DNA of 35,037 nt. Origin: Neocallimastix lanati (nom. inval.). Taxonomy: Eukaryota; Neocallimastigomycota; Neocallimastigomycetes; Neocallimastigales; Neocallimastigaceae. Below, piece after piece: positions 1 through 13,387 of the stretch. The position numbers and the translations under genes were made by a program. The stretch is from contig JACVTC010000103.1 in the NCBI GenBank assembly GCA_016946835.1, forward strand, positions 645,501-680,537, read 5' to 3'. The number at the start of each line of letters is the position of its first letter. Position 1 is the stretch's first letter. The notes under the pieces are model-generated. The model searched no databases. It had not been told where the DNA came from and saw only the letters and a program-made list of their open reading frames with translations.

Positions 1-887
1 TTATAACGTTTACGCTGTGGTTATATATAAATATAATACTACTATTGCTATTAGAACAGGTAGAGTTTCAGAAGATTGTCCCAAGACTTGTCCCTGTGTG
101 TGGCGAAGATAATCAATTTTTTGAACATTGGATTTTTAAATTCGATACTCTTGCATCTTTTAGATGGAATTCTTTAAATTTCATCGATGATCTCTATGTT
201 TTATTCCTTAGGAAGATTAGAGCGTTTAATCCTTTTTTTTCCTATGACTCTATTTCTGATTTTGAAGATTATATCAATCATTATATATACTTGTTCCTTC
301 TTGGTGGAACTTTAGCTTTAAATGAGCTACTTTTCGATAGCGGGGAACAGAGACAATTAAATGAACTACTTTTCAAAGGTTCATCTGAGTCACCTGTTCC
401 AAAAAAATTGTGGGCTTGGCGGAATTCTTAACTAGCGCAATACCTATCATAAGTAGTTCGTTTGATCTATTAATTGATAGGTATTCCAAAATACCAAATT
501 TAACCAAGAGCGTCGACGTCGTTACTGATAAGACATAATGATAATACAGGGATCATCACCTATTTCTACGAAAGGTAAATCTCGCCCTGTTAGTTCAATA
601 AATGATGAATCCGGGGGGAAAGTTTAGTGGACAACCACCAACCACACTAATCAATTTTAAAGATGTTACTTCTAGCTTTTATTATTTTTTTTATTTGTTA
701 GGAAGGGAAAATTCTCGCATAGTACAACTTGCCGAAATACATAGTATTTTTGAGCTTTTTTATTTTTTAATTTTTAACTTTTATTTTTTATTATTTTTTT
801 TTATTTCAAATGTACTTTTCACCTACACGTATTTTTTTTATAATAAAATTAATAAATTTATGGATATGTATTCTCTTTCCTGTCTAA
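1..887 (+). mobile_element. 3' part of a non-LTR (LINE-like) retrotransposon, decayed copy 1
   Basis: From about position 291 to 887 this segment is collinear with 13408-13987; shared stretches include the TTGTTCCTTCTTGGTGGAAC block, the 'cctatcataagtagttcgttt' block and the block around 'gatgaatccgg'. The two copies differ by many substitutions and small indels. Both end with the same terminus, GTATTCTCTTTCC-TGTCTAA here, and in copy 2 this is followed by poly(A). Copy 1 reaches further 5' and includes a coding segment resembling the zinc-binding C-terminus of LINE reverse transcriptases (separate entry). The element runs off the left edge of the window, so its full length is unknown. Assignment as a non-LTR element rests on the zinc-finger pattern, the poly(A)-tailed 5'-truncated sister copy and the minus-strand relative at 23434-25269 that carries RT motifs. 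Confidence 0.7.
45..431 (+). pseudogene. Decayed C-terminal zinc-binding segment of a LINE reverse transcriptase ORF
   Basis: An open frame of 128 codons (no ATG; it opens mid-protein) contains PVCGEDNQFFEHWIFKF near residues 17-33. This looks like the Cys-x2-Cys ... His-x4-Cys finger that follows the RT domain in many LINE ORFs (pattern CPxCG-x6-EHW-x3-C). Two of the four metal ligands appear lost here: the first Cys position is Val and the last is Phe. That fits a dead copy. The downstream part (LLGGTLALNELLFDSGEQRQ) is conserved at DNA level in the copy at 13409. The frame then shifts relative to that copy at an A7 versus A6 homopolymer around position 400. Alternative: an unrelated short ORF, but duplication elsewhere in the window argues against chance. 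Confidence 0.55.
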
Positions 888-975
888 TATATATATATAT
901 ATATATTAAACTAATTGATTAATTAATTAATTAATTAATATTTAAATATAAAAATAATACTTTAATAAAAACTTA

Positions 976-1126
976 ATGTTTAAAAAAATTATACCAAAAA
1001 ATAAAAATTCCCATAAAAATAGTTCTGAAACAACCTATGCTTCATCTACCCCAATAGTATCTTAAGGAAATGAAAATGAAGCATCTTCTTCAGAAAATGA
1101 GGAAATCTCGAAAAAAGACTATAATT

Positions 1127-1163
<37 letters not shown>

Positions 1164-1951
1164 GAATATAAAGATAGTACAAATGAAAATCTGTTTTTTT
1201 TCTTAACTATAAAGATTTCAAATTAGACAACTCAAAACTTCTTAAAATGTGTTTGAAGAACTAAATAGACACCTAATTGCAGGGGATTATGATTAATATA
1301 TATAAATAAAGATTTCTCCTATGATGATATGACAAGAATACAAATAGAAATTTGATAATGCAGTACAAACAATTATAGCAAGTAGTCTCCATATAAAAAC
1401 TAATATATATATATATATATATATGTAAATTATATAAGGTTGTAAAACTGTATATCAAATGATAAAAAAAAAAACTAAAAATCTCAATTTTATAAATCAA
1501 GTGAATCTCTGTTAAACTTACTGGAACAAAAAAAAATTAGAAATCTAGACATTATAAATAATATTTAGATATAATATTTAAATGAATTAAATAATTTATT
1601 TGAATAATAAGATTATGAATGCCAAAGCATTAAAAAAAAAAAAAAAAAAAAAGAATTTATTAATAGAAGAAAAATAAAATTATTTATGCTTGTGCAAAAA
1701 ATTAAAAAAAAAAAATGTTGGTTTTTAAATCAACTTTTACTTATAAATTTAAATCCTTTCATGATCTCCTTTCTGAATTTCAATAAAAAAGTTAGAGAGA
1801 TCTTGAAGATAAAATTAATAAATTATTTATCTTCGAGAGAAACGTTTAAAATTAAATGATAATTTATGTAAATGAAAACATTAATACTATTTCTAATAAA
1901 AAAATTTATAAATAAATAAAAATAAAAATAATAAGAATTGTTAATAATAAC

Positions 1952-1999
<48 letters not shown>

Positions 2000-2130
2000 A
2001 TTAATAATAATAATAATAATAATATTAAAAGAGAAAGAAGAGTTCAAGTGGATGATGGTTCAGCCGAAATCAGATATTGAACCATTAAATATAAGAAAAA
2101 GAAAAAGAAAAAAGAAAAAAACTTTATAAT
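976..2130 (+). pseudogene. Decayed protein-coding remnant of unknown identity
   Basis: An ATG at 976 opens a frame of good amino-acid complexity (MFKKIIPKNKNSHKNSSETT then YASSTPIVS), broken by TAA at 1063-1065. The same frame then continues as an acidic/serine stretch (GNENEASSSENEEISKKD) into an A34 run at 1128-1161. Further coding-like pieces appear in shifting frames: EELNRHLIAGDYD near 1253-1291, DFSYDDMTRIQIEI near 1310-1351, DNAVQTIIASSLHIKT near 1354-1401, and FKSTFTYKFKSFHDLLSEF near 1726-1782. Stops and frameshifts separate them, and (AAT)n expansion follows at 1941-2025. I do not recognise a family. It starts about 90 bp after the retrotransposon end and could be an old gene or another mobile-element ORF. 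Chance coding potential is not excluded. Confidence 0.35.
1941..2025. repeat. (AAT)n trinucleotide microsatellite
   Basis: An almost uninterrupted AAT/TAA array with one CAA and one ACT interruption. It lies inside the decayed coding remnant, where it would read as poly-Asn in one plus-strand frame, as in the real poly-Asn tract of the UBR1-like protein. The Ile-rich ORFs that can be drawn through it on both strands are repeat translations, not genes. Confidence 0.85.
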
Positions 2131-2148
2131 AATAAATTAAATAAATAA

Positions 2149-2192
<44 letters not shown>

Positions 2193-3512
2193 TACAAAAT
2201 ATAAAATATAAAATTTTTAATATTCCACATACATATAATAATAATAATGAAGCAATTAATTTTTAAAAATTCTGAAAAAAGGAAAAATACATTTGAAAAA
2301 AAAAAAAAATAAGAATAAAAAAAAAAAATATGTACGAAATAAAAAGGATGTAATGAAAATTATAAGCAAAAAAGATAAAAATTTAGAAAAAAAAAATAAT
2401 AATAATAATGATAATAATAATAAATTAATTACAAATGTAATAAATAAATATTTGAATAAATGGATTCTTCCTAAAAAAAAAAAAAAAAAAAAAAAAATAT
2501 TAATAAATGAATATATATATATAATATATTTAGCTGATCTGATTGAGTCAGGTTTTTAATAATATTTAACAGTAATAGTTAAATTTCTATTTTTAAAAAA
2601 AAAAAAAAAAAAAAAAAATTTATTATTATTATTTATTATTATATATTTTTTATTATAATTTATTATTCTATACTATTGATTATATATATTTTATATTATT
2701 TCATTATATTTTTATTATATTTTATTATATTTTATTATATTTTATTATTATATTTTATTATTATATTTTATTATTATATTTTATTTTAAAAATATAAAAA
2801 TATTTTAAATCATCAAGAGAAGGAAAAAAAAAAAAGAAAGAATAGAAAATAAAGACTTTAGACCAAAAATAATAAACAAACATAAAAAATAATAATAGAT
2901 ATATATAAAAAAAAAATTTATATAGAAAATTATATAATAATATTATAAAATATATATATAATTTTAATGAATTTTATTTATTTATATTTTTATTTTATAT
3001 ATTTAATTTTATTTTTATTTTAAATTTAATTTTTTTTTTTTTTTTTTTTTTATATTATTATTATTGAATTACATTGAAATTTTTATATCTGTATATATTA
3101 AAAAGAAAAAAATTTTTTTTTTTTTTTTTAAAAAAAAAATTATATATTATGTACTAAAAGTTATAATTATTATAATTATTATTATTATTATTTTTTTTTT
3201 GTAAATAAAATTTTTGTGCTAATAGTTTTTTTTTTTTTTTTATATATATATATATATTAGATTTTTTTAATTTTTGTAAACTACTTTTTTTTTTTTTTTT
3301 AAATAATTATAGGCAAATATATATATATATATATATATATAAATTTTTAAAATAAGAAAAATGTAAAAATTAATATATATATATATATATATATATAAAA
3401 TGAATTGAATATTATTGCTGATTTATTACTATTACTATTATTATTATTGGTTAATTAGAATTAGAATTAAATATTTTAAATTTTTTTTTTTTTTTTTTAA
3501 ATTTTTTTTATT
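2131..3512. other. AT-only intergenic DNA, 3' flank of the UBR1-like gene
   Basis: No supportable gene. It holds an A39 run at 2151-2189, a lysine/asparagine-coding A-rich stretch around 2293-2559 with a short open frame not credible as a gene, A/T homopolymers, a tandem TTTTATTATA-type array at about 2700-2785, and (AT)n tracts near 3240-3260, 3317-3341 and 3372-3396. The last 100 bp before 3513 would be the 3' UTR of the minus-strand gene. No specific polyadenylation signal can be singled out in such sequence. Confidence 0.7.
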
Positions 3513-4135
3513 TTAAAGCGTTTCCCAACCACCATAATCAACAGTATTTTCAAGTCGTTGAGCTATATAGGATGGAATACTTTTATGAAGCCACATCTTT
3601 CTTAATTCTTCATATCTTCTTGGAGAAAGGTATTGTGGTTTACCACGAAGATAAGATTCATCTGGTTCTCCATGAATATCAAGGTAAGGTGCATTTAAGA
3701 ATTGTCCACTACTACCACTATTAATATATACCATACATTTCTTAATTAATATATACATACCAGTACCTTTACCACAAGTTTGAGAATGAAGGTAACATTC
3801 ACCATAATCATCCTTAATACAACAATAACTTTGGAAACATACCATTTCACCACAAAGTAAACAAATCGTTTGAATATAGGGTACACTATTACATCTTTTA
3901 CATTTTCTATGAGAACATTCTTCAATAAGATCACTAATTTTATTTGGTAATGGGAACATTTCAATGATAGAAGCGGAATTTAACTTAATTTTATAGGATT
4001 CAAATTGATTAGGATTAACAAATCTATAAACATTTTTCGATGATACCATTTCTTTAGTATTATGAATTGAAGAAGTATTAGACTTTGTTTTATTTGTCGT
4101 AGAAATATTATTATTATTATTACTATTATTATTAC

Positions 4136-4166
<31 letters not shown>

Positions 4167-7100
4167 GGAATGATTTTCTTGAGGAGAAAAAGAGATCGGT
4201 TCTAACATTAATCCATTATCATTAGCCACAGCTATACCTATAGAGGAAGAAGAAGAACTAGCACCACCAATTCCCAAATTAGTAATATGTTCTGTTGAAT
4301 CAGCTTTTCTTTCTCTCTTACTTAGTATACTTGATCCAGAATGAGAATAGATATATACTGGTACTTCAAATGGATTCATCTTCAAGGTTTCGCACCATTG
4401 ATCACACCAATGTTTAATGATTTCCTTCATTTTTGAATTATTATTAATAAATTTACAAATATCAAAAAGGGTAGATGGTAAATTAAGGAATTTCAAATTT
4501 CTATCATACTCATTTAATTCTTGATTATCAAGTTCAACAGCCTCTGGTGTAATGAAGAATCGAGAATAGATTAAGAGAACAGCTTGACGAAGGAATGGCT
4601 TTGTAAATATTTTTAAGGCATAACTTAAAATTTCTTCAGAAAGACTAATTTTACAACGTTTTTTAATATCTGGATGAACATGAAGTATATCTAAAATGGT
4701 ATAGAGTAAGCTACTAATTGGTTTACTTTCATCATTATCATTCATAAGATTATGGTAATTATAATTAATATGATCTTTTATTGGTGAGTTAGTTGTAGAA
4801 GTGGCCATAATAACATCAATTTCATCATCATCATCATCACCATTTATCTCATTAGCCTTTCCCTTTTCTTTACCTTTTTCCTTTAAGGTTTCAAAAACCT
4901 TAGAAGCTTCATCATTAGAATACTTTTTAATAATATTTCTAATCTTTGGATGATTTGGCCATTGATTTTCCATAACACCAACACTTTCAGCAATAGCTAA
5001 TAAACATTTTACTAATTCCATGGTATAAAAAAGCATAGTCCAATTAGAAACATCACTATCCTTTGGCATTAAATAGAATGTACTTGAAACGAAAAGAGCA
5101 AAAGTATCTTCTTCAATTGGATGAAGTAATTTTTTCTTTTCACATTTAATTTCTATATCTTTAGTTTTTGGTCTTGAACCAAAACTATATAAATAATCAT
5201 CATCAAAATATTCACCTCCTTCATTAATACGAGCTTCATCATCATCATTATCATCATCTTCATTTATATAATTCCATCCTTCTTCTTCTTCTTCCTCTTC
5301 TTCTTCATCATCATCATTTTCATCATCATTATCATCTTCACCATTATTTATTCTTTGTATATTAAGATTTCCAAAAATTTCTTGATCTTGTTCATTATCG
5401 ATTTCAATTTGTTCAATACTACCTTCCTCATCTTCATCTTCATCTTCATCTTCATTTTCATTAGCTGTAGCTACATTACTATCGGTTATAGTATTATTAT
5501 TTGAAGGTTCATTTGCATTAGCGGTATTATTATTATTGGCATTGGTATCTAATGGTATGTTAATATCACCATCAAAATTATTATTATCATTATCACCATT
5601 ATCATCATCATCATCTTCATTATCTTCATCATCATCCCCATCATTATTATTAGCACTAATTCCATCATCAAATGACATATTAGCAGAGAAATATTCACTT
5701 TCATCTTCAGTTTGATTATTTTCTTCTTTAACAAAATTATCTAATTCCATTGAACTAGTTATTCCAATTAATTTTTTACCAAAGATCATTTGTCCTAATT
5801 TAATAGCTCTCTTAAGATGTTTTGCCCTAATTTCTTTATCTTGAATTTTAATGGCAGTATACGTTAAAATAATTTCATTAATAATACGAAGAAGATTTAA
5901 AATTTTTGGATTAGCATGTTCAATTAAACCAATGAATGGATACATAATAGTAGATTCTGATGAAGAGTCTTGTTTTGTACCACGCATCATGACTTCAATA
6001 GTTTGAATGGTATATTTAAAGGTTTCATGTAAAATATTTGTTAAAAGAGTACTCTCATCAATAGATTTAACCTTTTCATGTAATAATTCCTTCTTTATAA
6101 ATTGTAAAGTTTTTATAATTTTATCTTCACAGAGTTTCTTAAGGAAGTCAGAATTTACAAAAGATTTTAATTCAAAGATACCCTTCTCTTCGTGATTTTC
6201 TTTACTTTTTTCCTTAACAACCATATCATTACCACCTTCAAGTTCCTTCTTTTCTACAGATTCAATGTATTCATTATTAAACTTTTCAATTGAACCATAA
6301 ATGGATATAGCTTCGCCGGTGAGAGAAGCCCTATTAATATCATCTAACCATTGAGAGAAATGACTAATTTCTTGATCTCCTTCTTGACTTTCAAAGTTAC
6401 GAATAGTGTAATGTTTATCCTTCCAAACGACCGGTAATAATACATTACAAATATTCTTACAGAATGGACATAAAAATTCATTATGCTTAATATTGACAGA
6501 ATAATTTCTTCTTGGATTATTTTGTTGATCACGAGCGATAGTATCTACATACTTTTCTAAACATTTAGAATGCATCATATGACCACAAGTAGAAACATAG
6601 ATACCTGATTGACTATGAACTGGACTTACTGGTGGTAAAACTGAAATTTCTTTAGATTCTTCTACGGTATTTCCAGTGGAACGTTCTTGTTCTTGATCAA
6701 ACGAGAAATTCATTTGAAGATTTTCAAAAACATCATTACAATCATTAAATTTGACTTGACGAACATGACAAGAAGTTTGAGCATAACCTAACATACCAAT
6801 AAGATTATCATCACCTTCATTACTTTCACGACACATAATACAGGAGCTAACAGGGAATTGATAAATATGTTGAGTTTTAATTTCTTCTTCATTATATTCA
6901 TAGTCTTCATTTTCAAATTCATCATCATCAAAATCGAAATTAGTATTCATCATAAAGTTATTTTGTTGTTGAGCAAATTGAGCCATAAGTTCTGCTTTTC
7001 TAGCCTTTGCTCTCATTTTCTTTAATTTGTTTTCCTCTTCTTCCTTTTCCATCAAAAGTTGTTGTTTGTGTTCCTTGAGATACTTTTGTTTAACCCATTT

Positions 7101-10060
7101 TTCAATATATTCTTTAACTTCTTTATCATCGGTCATCTCCCCAACATCCTTAATAACAGCACATAATCTTGGAATGAAATTAGTAATATAGGTATCTGAT
7201 TTTTCAATAAGATAAATTAACCAACTAATTAAATTTATAGTTTTGCTTTCTCCCGATCCACTAGTTGGATCATTCATTGAAACATTTGATGAAAATCTAG
7301 CTTCCATATTTTCAGTACTTTCAACCTTTTCAGCATCTTCAATGTTTTCAACATAAATATCTTCTTCTTTTTCTTCGTCATCAAAAGTTAAATTAACCTT
7401 ACTATCGATACTCTTTGCAGCAATAGTAAATTCTTGATGAGCAGCATTCCAAATAAAGGATTCATGTCCAACAGGTAAATTGGTATTCGCTTTAGCACAT
7501 CTCTTTTCTTCTTCAATAGCAACTTCAATTAAATAAGTAGCTTCATCCAATAAATCAGTAATGTTAGCAATTTCTTCCTTAACTTCATCATCTTCAGATT
7601 TTTCTCTAGTTATATTCCAAATAGTATGGAAAATAATACCATTAAAGACCTTCGAACGACATAAATTAGGTAATTTAGCAAAACCGCTAGTTGGATCAAT
7701 TGGTTCCATACGTGGTTTTAAAACAATATTTTCAATACTTTCATTCTTATTTTCACTAGTCTTAAGAGCATATTCTTTAATTTTTTGTTTAGCCGTTTCA
7801 CGATCATTAAAAGATAAGGAATAGAACCAAGGATCAGCTTCATCATAATATTCTGATTTTAATTCATAGGTACCACGGTCAGCAATACCGTATGGGAACT
7901 TAAAGTTACTAACTTCTTTCAAGATATCTTCAATTTTACTAGTGATATCCTTTTCTAATTGGGCATATCTTTTTTCGACTCTACTGGAAATTTCACTGAA
8001 AGAAAGTGGTTTTTTAATCAAGAGATGAATAATTTCGTTTCTTAGATTACCTATAAAACCTTTACCATTAATTTCCTTACGGAAAGTAAGAAGTTTAATA
8101 ATGAAGAGTAGAAATTCACCAACTAAAAGATTTACCTTTTCGTTACTGAAACCACGACGTTGTTCATAGGATTTACCTCTGAACCAATCCATAATTTCAA
8201 AACGATCTAAAAGTGAGGTTAAGAAGAGATTTGAATCAAGCACTAAAGAGGCCACTTGTAAAAAGATAATATTTGTTTCATAAGATATAGAACGCAATTT
8301 AACATTAGAATAGGTTGAAGCCATTTGATAAATGGTTAAACCATTTCTAATCCAAAGGTTAGAATAAATTTGAGAGAAGGTTGTCATACAACGTAATGGA
8401 TATTCCATTAAACGTTGAATACGATTTTCTTTTGTGACAGTATCAGATTCACCTTCAGTAATTGGATAAAAAGAAAAGATATCATCCCATATTCTATCAA
8501 AACTACCATTATTCTTTTCTTCTTCTGTCAAATTTCTTAGAATATCTGGAAGTTGACGTACAAAGTAAGAGAATAACCAATGAACTGGATAAATAAATGA
8601 CATTTCACCAAACATAATAGAATATTTTGGTACTTCATATTCTTGACCATCCAAAGATTTTACGAAATGGAAACCTTGTTTTGGTTTTACTAGACTACTA
8701 CTGCTGTTGCTATTTGAATTGTCTTGATTATCACTATTACTGACTCCATTAATTTCATTTAATTCAGTAGTAGTAACTTCTATTAATTCTGCTTCTTGAC
8801 GGAGATTTAAAAGAGTACTAATGAAATTATTTGGTCTACGTATGATTTTACGAACTATTTTCTTACGACTTTTATAATAACACCATTCATCCAAGAAGGA
8901 AAGAGTATGAGTCATGGCTTTTTTAATATATTTTAAATTTTCAGGTTGATTAGGATCATATTTATAACATTCCGCAATACAATTTAATAATTTACCAAAA
9001 ACAAAAGTATATTCTACTGCATTAACCCAATCATTTGATTCACTATCAATATGATAATCTATATAACAAATTTGTGGAAAATAACCTTGCAAATAAATCA
9101 ACGTATCTAAAGCACATTGTAAGTTTGAAAGATTTTCACGATAATAATTAGTTTTTACATTTGGAGCTTGTAAGAGATAAACAACACCTTCGATTGATTT
9201 ACTCAAAATATCAAAACCTTTTGTGAAACGATTCACTACAGTAAGTGAATTGAATTCATATTTACTTGTTTTTAAACTTTTAAGAAGTTCAAAATTTGCC
9301 AAGAAATTTTTATAACTAAATTGTAAATGACCAGAATTACAGAAAATATTAGTTTTGATTAATCTCATTAAAACATAATAAAAATCCGTTTTAGTGAAAA
9401 GATAGTTAACAGATGTTGGAGAAATAGTTTGAACCATAAAATCGATTATATTATAATTATCTTCAATATCACTAATATAAAAATTTAAAATATATGGAAA
9501 ATGAGTAGCATATTTATCGGCTGTTTTAACCTTAAATTCTTGATCTGAAATTAAGGTATTAATATATAATTCTTTAATTAATATTCTTGTAGATTTCCAA
9601 ATTTTAATATCATAATAAAATAATAAATCAATAATAGTTAATTCCTTTTCTCTAATGAATTTTGGGTGATTATATTTTGATGGATCTTCTATCTTTCTAA
9701 AGAACTCATGATTTATTATATCTCTAATAACATCTTTAACTGATTCATATTTTTCATCATTAATTGAAATAATTCCTGGAACAACTTTTAATAATTTACT
9801 GAAATATACTACCAAATAAGCAACAACTTCTTCCTTTAATGTTTCACTTAATAATCTAATTGTAGTACGTAACTTTACTTCATTAATAATATCACTCATT
9901 CTTCTTAATTTTGCGATATCTTCTGATATACATAAACAACCACGACCCTATTATTGTTAAATTGGATTATTAAAAAAAATTTTTTTTTGATAAAGTTTAT
10001 AAAAATTATATAAAAAATTATTAAATAATTATTTAATTCATATTATCATAATATATATAT

Positions 10061-10099
<39 letters not shown>

Positions 10100-11672
10100 T
10101 AATATAGTTAATATAATATTAATATATTATAATTTTAAAAAATATGATACAATTATCATATAAAAAATAATAATAAATAAAAAAATGAAAAAAAAAAAAA
10201 AAAAATTAAGAAAAAAAAAATACAAATAAAAATAAAAAAGATTAAAAATGTTAATGATGATAATAATTGATATTATGAATAATATATATATTAATAACAA
10301 TAAAAAAATTTTGAAATAATTTATGATGTTTAAAAATAAATTTTAGTAATAGTATTTGTTAAGATCTTTATAAAAAAAAAATTTTTTTTTTCTAATTAAA
10401 AAAAAGAATATTATTTTTGAACTTACATGACTATCAACATTTTTAGAAATCAATTCAGCACGTTCATTAGAACAACCAGTAGCTTCCTTAAGTTTAGTAA
10501 TAACGATATCAAAGGAATGAACCTCATCATTCCATATTAAACAATCATATAATTTATCACTACCATCTTCTGATTCTTCTTTTCTAATATCCTCATCATT
10601 TTTTGGTACTGAAATCTCAAATGGTGATTTATTCAAAACATCAATTATAAAAGTAAAACATTGAGAGATAACACTTTTCAAGCTTCTTTTTAACGGTTCT
10701 GGAAGTGGTTTTAAAGCACCGTTCATATCATTTTTAACATTATGAAATTTACAACCTATATCAACTAAAAAGGCTTCTTCATCACCACAATCACAACAAC
10801 CACCCCCATTTTTCGTTATGTAAAATTTAATATTATGACCTTTATGGTTAGAAGCATGAAAACACTTTGAACATAAAACACAAGTATTATCAAAAGCGCA
10901 ATCACTAGTAATATAAATTGTTATAAAAACCATACATATATTTATTTATTTATTGATATATTTTTATGAATAAAAAAATATATAATAATATATTTTAATA
11001 ATTATTCATATATAATTCAAAAATATAAATAAATATAAATATAAATTATTTTAAAATATAAAAACATAAAAAGTTAAGTTAAATAATATCAATATTACAA
11101 TATAAATTATTAATAATTTTATAACTAAAAATTTCAAATTAATATATATATATATTTAGATTATATATTTAATTGATGAAATTTCATTTTTATTAAAAAA
11201 AAAAAAAGAAAGAAAAAAGAAAGATAAAAATATATAATAAAAATATGAAAAAAAACATATTTATATTTATATTATATTCTAATTTTATATTACTTTAATT
11301 CAATCGATAATATATAAAACAAAAATATGTATATATAAAATATATAATAAGTATTTAAAAAATTAATAATATTTACCAGCAACGATAAACAGTATCACCA
11401 GGTTTAAATGAACATCCACATATTTTACCTAATTCTGAACTATTATATTCAATTTTATTTTCAGTTTCTTTCTTTAAATTTTCATCTATTTTGGTCTTCT
11501 TGCGATAAGCTGTTGGGTTATTTATAAATAGAAAATCTTTGAATTCCTCTCTACCTACTAATTTTTCATTTAAAAAATTATAGATATCTCTAATTTGTTC
11601 ACTTGTTAATGGAAAACTCTTAGAATTTTTTGTTACAGTATTCAAAAAATCATAAACTTCATGAGACTCCAT
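3513..11672 (-). CDS. UBR1: UBR1-type N-recognin E3 ubiquitin ligase (3 exons, 2,402 aa)
   Basis: Exons 11672-11377, 10904-10427 and 9947-3513 (stop included) join in phase through GTAAAT..TAG and GTAAGT..TAG introns. The product recognises N-terminal degrons and ubiquitinates the substrates. The UBR box (residues ~85-153) is rebuilt exactly across intron 1: CGCSFKPGDTVYRC, then CCDCAFDNTCVLCSKCF, SNHKGH and CCDCGDEEAF. It is followed by a ClpS-like type-2 pocket at ~218-290 (LIWNDEVHSFDIVI...NVDSHGRG, spanning intron 2). A RING lies at ~1292-1420 (CIMC, CGHMMHSKC, CPFC). A Cys/His-rich C-terminal cap follows from ~2265 (ECSHRKCKRC, CLLCG, YLHSQTCGKGTG), ending GGWETL. An Asp/Glu-rich, Asn-rich insert spans ~1690-1840 and a poly-Asn tract lies at 4118-4167. 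It is longer than yeast Ubr1 (about 1,950 aa) and human UBR1 (about 1,750). UBR2-like is the same family. Confidence 0.93.
4118..4167 (-). repeat. Poly-asparagine coding repeat in the UBR1-like gene
   Basis: On the minus strand an AAT-rich run encodes about 17 Asn interrupted by Ser (HSNNNN...SNNNSNNNNN) at roughly residues 2185-2201, between the RING half and the C-terminal cap. AAT-rich codons with a few AGT interruptions suggest trinucleotide expansion in frame. No function is implied; such tracts are common in AT-rich genomes. Confidence 0.9.
5215..5640 (-). repeat. Asp/Glu/Asn low-complexity coding tract in the UBR1-like gene
   Basis: On the minus strand this encodes about 140 residues dominated by D, E and N, with runs such as DGDDDEDNEDDDDD, NENEDEDEDEDEEG and DDDEEEEEEEEE. 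It is built from GAT/GAA/AAT triplets, with no frame interruption. It separates the RING domain from the C-terminal cap and accounts for part of the extra length of this protein relative to yeast and human UBR1. Confidence 0.9.
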
Positions 11673-13338
11673 TTTTATTAAATTATTAATAATTTAATAT
11701 AATCTTAATTATTAAATGAACCCGATTTTTTAATGATGATATTTTTTATTTTTGTTATTTTTTATTATATTTATTTTTAAATAATATTAAAATTTAATTT
11801 TAATTATAATCAATATAAAAATATATGAATATATATATATTGCATTTATTATTAAGAACAATAATAATAAAAAATGAAAATTTAATATTTAATGATGTAT
11901 TCAAAATTTGAGTTATATATTATATTAAATAAGTTTTAATATTTTTTATATAAAACATACTTTTTTTTTCTTTTTTTTTCTTTTTTTTTTTTTGACTGGT
12001 TATATTTATTTATATTTGAATTATTTATAAATATTTTAAAACAAATTACTATTGTTTATACTTAGAGTCTCTGTAAAAACAAAAAATAATAAATGATTAA
12101 TTTTGTCTTCTAAGATGTTTATCTTTCAATTTATCCTTTTTATTAATTTTTTTTTTTTTTTTTTTTATAATTAATTTCACCAATATTAAAAAGCTTATTC
12201 TTTTTTTTTTTTTTTTTGCTTTTGCTTACTTTTGAAGAAAAAAAAATAATAATTTTAATTAAATTTTAAAAAGAAAAAGAAAAAGAAAAAGAAAAAAAAT
12301 TTTAAAATTATAAAACTTTTGAGTTATTTTTATGATTATTTCCTCTTTTCCTTTTATATATATATATACTTCTTTTTTAATTAAAAATTATTTAAACTCT
12401 TGAATATGATTTAAATATTAATTATTTTTAAAAAAATGAATAATTTTAAGAAGATAGAAAGAATCTAACAAAATAAAATTTATTTTCGAAATAAATTTAT
12501 TTTTTTCTAATTTTAAATAAATTATATTATGTTTTATTTTTTTATTTTTTTTTTCTTTTCTTTTTTTTTTTTTTTTTTTTTTTTTTTCTTTTTCAATTTC
12601 TTTTTATTTTTTTCGTAAAAAAAAAAAGATATACTATTATTATTATTAATATTAATTAATAATAAGACTTTCAATTATTTTCAAATTTCTAATTTTTTTC
12701 TAAAGGTATTATAAAAAAAAAAAAAAATAAAAAAATAAAAAAAATAAAGAATAATAAGTTAAAAAAAAAATTGTATATGTACATAAATAAAATTTAAAAG
12801 TTTAAAAAAAAAAAAAAGAAATACCTTAAATGGAATTAAATTAATTCCAAATTGACTAAATATATAAATAAAATTTATATTTATTATATTATAAATATTA
12901 TAAATATTATTTAATTAATATATTTTAAATGGTTTGTTTTACAATTCATAATATTTCAAAAATTAATGTTACATAAACATTAAATAATTAATATAGAACC
13001 ACTTTTATTATATATTAATTATTATAAAATTTTTTATATAATAACTTTAATATTAACAGAGTGCCATAAAACCTAAATTTTCAAATTCAAATACTTAAAA
13101 TAAATAAATGAATAAATAGATAAATAGATAAATAGATAAATAAATAGATAAATAAAAATAATAACTATTCACATAAATATTATTAATTAAAAGTTATTTT
13201 TACATTTTAATAAATTTATTTTACATTTTTTTCATTTACAACTTTTACAATTGTTTTACAAAAAATTTTTAAAAATTAATTCAAAATAATATGAATAAAT
13301 GAATAAAAAGTATAGATTTGATTAATATCGAATAAAAA

Positions 13339-13387
<49 letters not shown>

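Noticed and set aside
602-922. Separate gene of 106 codons
   Set aside because: It lies inside LINE copy 1 and runs into T-runs and (AT)n. The homologous part of copy 2 uses another frame.
2293-2559. 88-codon Lys/Asn-rich open frame
   Set aside because: Mostly A-run and AAT translation. Only a few residues near the end look non-repetitive, and there is no supporting context.
7561-7824. 87-codon open frame on the plus strand
   Set aside because: It is antisense to the large UBR1-like exon, which is clearly coding on the minus strand.
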